Notes under the pieces: generated by a model
Database searches by the model: none
Seen by the model: only the letters and a program-made list of their open reading frames with translations
Told to the model about the DNA's origin: nothing
Part shown: positions 61,175-64,000 of the stretch, one piece after another
Position numbering within the stretch: position 1 is the stretch's first letter
How the letters are laid out: each line of letters begins with the position of its first letter
Source: Halopenitus sp041821145
GTDB lineage: Archaea > Halobacteriota > Halobacteria > Halobacteriales > Haloferacaceae
Direction of reading: 5' to 3'
Length of the DNA stretch: 64,000 nt
Assembly (NCBI RefSeq): GCF_041821145.1
Contig: NZ_JBGUBC010000009.1
Coordinates: forward strand, 1 to 64,000
Program-made: the position numbers and the translations under genes

Positions 61175-61651
61175 TCACCGGGTCGCCATAACCGTCTCGA
61201 TCGCCTCACAGCCGAGCTCGACGACGTCCGCGTCGAAGGATCCGCTACAAAGCTCCTCGGCGGTGTACCACTCCCACCCGTCGGCGGCGATCTCGTCGTC
61301 GCCGTTCGGATCGATCCCCCGCGTCGTCACGTGGGCGTAATAGAGATGATCGACGTGCTGGTGACCGATCCGCCCGTCCGCGTCGACATTGATGTCATAG
61401 AGCATCAGGTGGGCCGGCTCGGGGATCCCCCGCCCGTTCGGTCCCTCGATGGGGGCTACGTCGGCGACGAGGTCCGCCTCCAATCCGGTCTCCTCACGGA
61501 CCTCGCGGAGCGCGGCCTCGTGGGGGAGTTCGTCACGATCGACGTGCCCACCCGGAGGAACGCGGATTCCGAGCCGGTCGTGTTCGTGTAAGGCCGTCGC
61601 GTCGTCGTTGACGAGGTAGACCGTCGCGGTGAAATGGCGAGTCGTCTCCAT
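61175..61651 (-). CDS. NUDIX hydrolase
   Basis: The 158-residue protein carries the Nudix box GHVDRDELPHEAALREVREETGL, matching G-x5-E-x7-R-E-U-x-E-E-x-G-U. It starts METTRHFTATVYLVNDDATALHEH, the usual first strands. These enzymes hydrolyse nucleoside diphosphates joined to X, with Mg2+. The fold and size resemble haloarchaeal MutT/dITP-type members, but the substrate is unknown. It is 68 bases from the TFB gene on the same strand, downstream of it. Confidence 0.9.
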   Translation of the reverse strand: METTRHFTATVYLVNDDATALHEHDRLGIRVPPGGHVDRDELPHEAALREVREETGLEADLVADVAPIEGPNGRGIPEPAHLMLYDINVDADGRIGHQHVDHLYYAHVTTRGIDPNGDDEIAADGWEWYTAEELCSGSFDADVVELGCEAIETVMATR

Positions 61652-61719
61652 ACCGTCGGCTATCGCGCGAGCTATTTGGAGAACGCGATCGAACGAGTGT
61701 GGCTCGTGTGCCCGATCGA

Positions 61720-62688
61720 TCAGGGCATCGCGATGTCCTCTTCGGCCTCAAGCAGCTCGTGGTACCGGTTGCGGATCGTAACCTCGCTGATGTTCGCCAC
61801 CTTGCTCACCTCGTTTTGGGTGACCTTCTCGTTGGTGAGAAGCGCCGCGGCGTAGACGGCGGCAGCGGCCAACCCGACCGGTGATTTTCCGGAGTGAACG
61901 CCACGATCCTTGGCTGTCTGGAGGAGCTGTCTGGCACGCATCTCGGCCTCATCGGAGAGGTCGAGATCCGAGGCGAACCGGGGAACGTAGCTCTCCGGAT
62001 CGGCCGGTTGGATCTCCAACTTAAGTTCGCGGACGACGTATCGGTACGTCCGGGCGATCTCGTCTTTTTCGACCCGCGAGACGTTGTCGATCTCGTCGAG
62101 GCTTCGAGGCGTTCCCGCCTGGCGAGCCGCGGCGTAAAGCGACGCGGTCGCGACGCCCTCGATCGAGCGGCCGGGAAGCAGGTCCTCGTCGAGCGCGCGG
62201 CGATAGATGACCGAGGCCGTCTCACGGACGTTCTCAGGGAGGCCGAGCGCGGATGCCATGCGGTCGATCTCGCCGAGCGCCTGTTTGAGATTGCGCTCCT
62301 TGGAGTCACGCGTCCGGAACCGCTCGTTCCAGGTCCGAAGCCGCTGCATCTTCTCGCGCTGGCGACTCGAAAGCGATCGGCCGTAGGCGTCTTTGTCCTG
62401 CCAGCCGATGTTCGTCGACAGGCCCTTGTCGTGCATCATCTCCGTCGTGGGGGCGCCGACTCGCGACTTCTCATCCTTCTCGCGGGAGTCGAACGCGCGC
62501 CACTCGGGACCGCGGTCGATCTCGTCCGACTCGACGACGAGTCCACAGTCCGAACAGACCGTCTCGCCGTGTTCGGTATCCGTTTCGAGGTGGCCGCCAC
62601 ACTCCGGACAGCGTAGCGTCTCCTCGGTGTCCTCCTCGCGTTCCTCCTCGGTTCGATCGCGGGTTTCGTTTCGTAGGTTCTCGCTCAT
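61720..62688 (-). CDS. tfb: Transcription initiation factor TFB
   Basis: The 322-residue protein has an acidic start, a zinc ribbon (RCPECGGHLETDTEHGETVCSDCGLVV), the B-finger region GPEWRAFDSREKDEKSRVGAPTT, and two cyclin folds (about 115-200 and 215-305), each complete. TFB recruits RNA polymerase to TBP-bound promoters. Haloarchaea have many TFBs; which one this is cannot be told. The C-terminus ends with the BRE-contact HTH (NEVSKVANISEVTIRNRYHELLE). Confidence 0.95.
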   Translation of the reverse strand: MSENLRNETRDRTEEEREEDTEETLRCPECGGHLETDTEHGETVCSDCGLVVESDEIDRGPEWRAFDSREKDEKSRVGAPTTEMMHDKGLSTNIGWQDKDAYGRSLSSRQREKMQRLRTWNERFRTRDSKERNLKQALGEIDRMASALGLPENVRETASVIYRRALDEDLLPGRSIEGVATASLYAAARQAGTPRSLDEIDNVSRVEKDEIARTYRYVVRELKLEIQPADPESYVPRFASDLDLSDEAEMRARQLLQTAKDRGVHSGKSPVGLAAAAVYAAALLTNEKVTQNEVSKVANISEVTIRNRYHELLEAEEDIAMP

Positions 62689-63001
62689 TGGCTGGTGACC
62701 GGGCGGGCGTCGATCGGCTCCGAGAAATACGTCTCGATCCCGTGTCCCTTACTGAAGTATAGGGATTCACAGAAGATAAATATGTTGGAATTTTCAAGAA
62801 CATATTTTAGCGAAAAATGAACCCCTGCGTCTCAACACCCGGATCAGTTTGCTGAATTCGAATCCCGCGGTTCAAGCGGAAATCCGCTGCCGACCACTAT
62901 ATAACGGTTTCGCGCATGGCGTGGGCGACGATCGTCGTCGATCGACCCGACCGACTTCCGCGAAGCCAACCCCTATACCGAATGACGACGGAGGAACGGG
63001 C
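62689..63001. other. 313-base divergent promoter region, no gene
   Basis: Between tfb and the peptidase gene. For tfb, TTTATCTTCTG read on the minus strand near 62775 is TATA-like. For the peptidase, ACTATATAACGG (62897-62908) is a good box, about 90 bases ahead of its ATG, so an untranslated leader is implied. A 14-base dyad, AGCGGA-AA-TCCGCT (62875-62888), sits just upstream of this box and may be an operator. Confidence 0.45.
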
Positions 63002-64000
63002 ATGACCGCGGACCTCTCGATGCTCGACGATGCGCTGGCGGAGGCCGGAACCGACGGCTATCTGATCGACGCTTCTCAGGACGACCCCGACCAACTCTAC
63101 CTTTCGGGATTCACCGGTCCGGATCCGTTCTTGAGTCTGTATGCCGACGGCGAGATACATCTGCTCGTCTCCGGACTGGAGTACGGGCGCGCCATACAAC
63201 GATCCCGTGCCGATGTCGTCGATCGACACGCCAACTACGGCTACGACTCCGGCGATCGCGACGATCGTCTCGATATGTACGCAGAATTTCTGGCCGAACG
63301 GGATGTCGGGTCGGTGTCGATGCCCCCGCGAGGACCGATCGAGACGGCCGACGGTCTGCGTGATCGCGGTATCGAGGTGACCGTGGACGGCACGGGAGTT
63401 CTCGAGGAGATCCGTGCGGTGAAAACCGACGAGGAGATCGCGACCATCCGTTCGGCCCAGCGAGCTACCGAGGTGGCGATGGCGACCGCCGAGGATCTGA
63501 TCGCATCGGCGACGATCGCGGACGGGGGCGGGGACGGGAACGCGGATGGGAGCGGAGACACGGCCGGAGGCGGAGATGGGAACGCGGACGATCCGATCGA
63601 CCCCGGAACGTTTGACTCCGGAACGCTCGTCCACGACGGCGAGCCGCTCACGAGCGAACACGTCAAGACGGCGATCGAGATCGCGCTTTTGGAACGCGGC
63701 TTCGCGCTCGAGGAGACGATCGTAGCCTGCGGCTCGCAGGCGGCTGACCCTCACGACCGGGGGTCGGGACCGCTTTTCGCCCACGAGCCGATCATCGTCG
63801 ATATCTTCCCCCGCGACAAGGAGACGAAGTACTTTGCGGACATGACTCGGACGTTCCTGCGGGGGGAGGCCGGGGATACGCTTCGTGAGTGGTACGACCT
63901 GACCCACGAGGCGCTCCGAGCGGCGACGGACGCGATCGAACCCGGCGTGACTGGCGAGGCGGTCCATGCGGCCGCCTGTGAGGTCTATGAGTCGGCCGGG
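63002..64000 (+). CDS. M24 (Xaa-Pro) peptidase family protein, cut by window edge
   Basis: The frame is open from ATG 63002 to the window end (333 residues seen). It starts MTADLSMLDDALAEAGTDGYLIDASQDD, the creatinase-type N-domain, then the catalytic part with two metal Asp in IIVDIFPRDKETKYFADMTRTFLRG. A Gly/Asp/Asn-rich insert (residues ~176-200) separates the domains and is not usual in PepQ. Xaa-Pro dipeptidases remove N-terminal residues before Pro. The missing end would hold the remaining His and Glu ligands. A short ATG-led frame (62982) overlaps the start and is ignored. Confidence 0.85.
   Translation, partial: MTADLSMLDDALAEAGTDGYLIDASQDDPDQLYLSGFTGPDPFLSLYADGEIHLLVSGLEYGRAIQRSRADVVDRHANYGYDSGDRDDRLDMYAEFLAERDVGSVSMPPRGPIETADGLRDRGIEVTVDGTGVLEEIRAVKTDEEIATIRSAQRATEVAMATAEDLIASATIADGGGDGNADGSGDTAGGGDGNADDPIDPGTFDSGTLVHDGEPLTSEHVKTAIEIALLERGFALEETIVACGSQAADPHDRGSGPLFAHEPIIVDIFPRDKETKYFADMTRTFLRGEAGDTLREWYDLTHEALRAATDAIEPGVTGEAVHAAACEVYESAG

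Noticed and set aside
62848..62872. Possible tRNA T-arm (TTCGAATCCCGC)
   Set aside because: The left side lacks a complementary stem and no acceptor, D or anticodon arms are found nearby.

Overview
The window is chromosomal DNA from a haloarchaeon (class Halobacteria). The evidence is consistent: GC-rich coding DNA with acidic proteins, CTAG that is rare outside the left end, archaeal TFB, Rpo11, rpS15, rpS3Ae, KEOPS Pcc1, RNase P proteins Rpp30 and Rpp14, proteasome alpha, a FolC-FolP fusion, AglJ, archaeal pilus motor genes and many small haloarchaea-only families. I cannot name the genus from sequence alone.

Two regions are very different. Positions 1 to about 9,709 are a lower-GC accessory island. 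It holds two small zinc-ribbon genes cut by the window edge or lacking a start, a 19-bp iteron-like repeat set, a putative ribbon-helix-helix regulator with its own dyad operator, and a long IS4-type DDE transposase whose 3' end overlaps a gene for a divergent PCNA-like sliding clamp. It also holds a two-HTH regulator followed by a wrecked nucleotidyltransferase gene, the Fe-S tail of a lost HhH-GPD glycosylase, an MJ1672-type ATPase with a DUF234 nuclease-like end, two tiny membrane proteins and a TnpB-type insertion relic. The island ends inside an XPD/Rad3-like helicase gene that keeps only its first ~267 codons, so the junction near 9,709 is a rearrangement scar. The transposase plus clamp pair is the most novel-looking unit in the window.

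Positions 9,710 to 64,000 are ordinary core genome. In order: thioredoxin; the nnr-moaC pair facing a molybdenum formate dehydrogenase-like catalytic subunit; an SMP-30 lactonase; DUF2209-hflX; an RNA-binding COG1325 protein; a squalene synthase-type enzyme; acyl-CoA dehydrogenase and tungsten aldehyde:ferredoxin oxidoreductase; thrS; aglJ; a pilB-pilC-type secretion motor; hisF; rpo11; the operon rps15, recJ-like, pcc1, rps3ae; trkA and trkH; folCP; the RNase P and proteasome block (rnp3-rnp2-psmA); coaBC; a mandelate racemase-type dehydratase; a GNAT enzyme; purA; a Trm112-like protein; cbiX with a DR2241-family partner; a wHTH regulator; a large DUF-type protein with a disordered Ser/Thr/Asp linker; a NUDIX hydrolase; a TFB; and the start of an M24 peptidase cut by the right edge.

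Functional themes of the core part are Mo/W cofactor use (moaC, Fdh-like, AOR), RNA processing and translation, cofactor synthesis (folate, CoA, corrinoid, NAD(P)HX repair), potassium uptake and surface biogenesis. No rRNA, tRNA or CRISPR array was found by eye.
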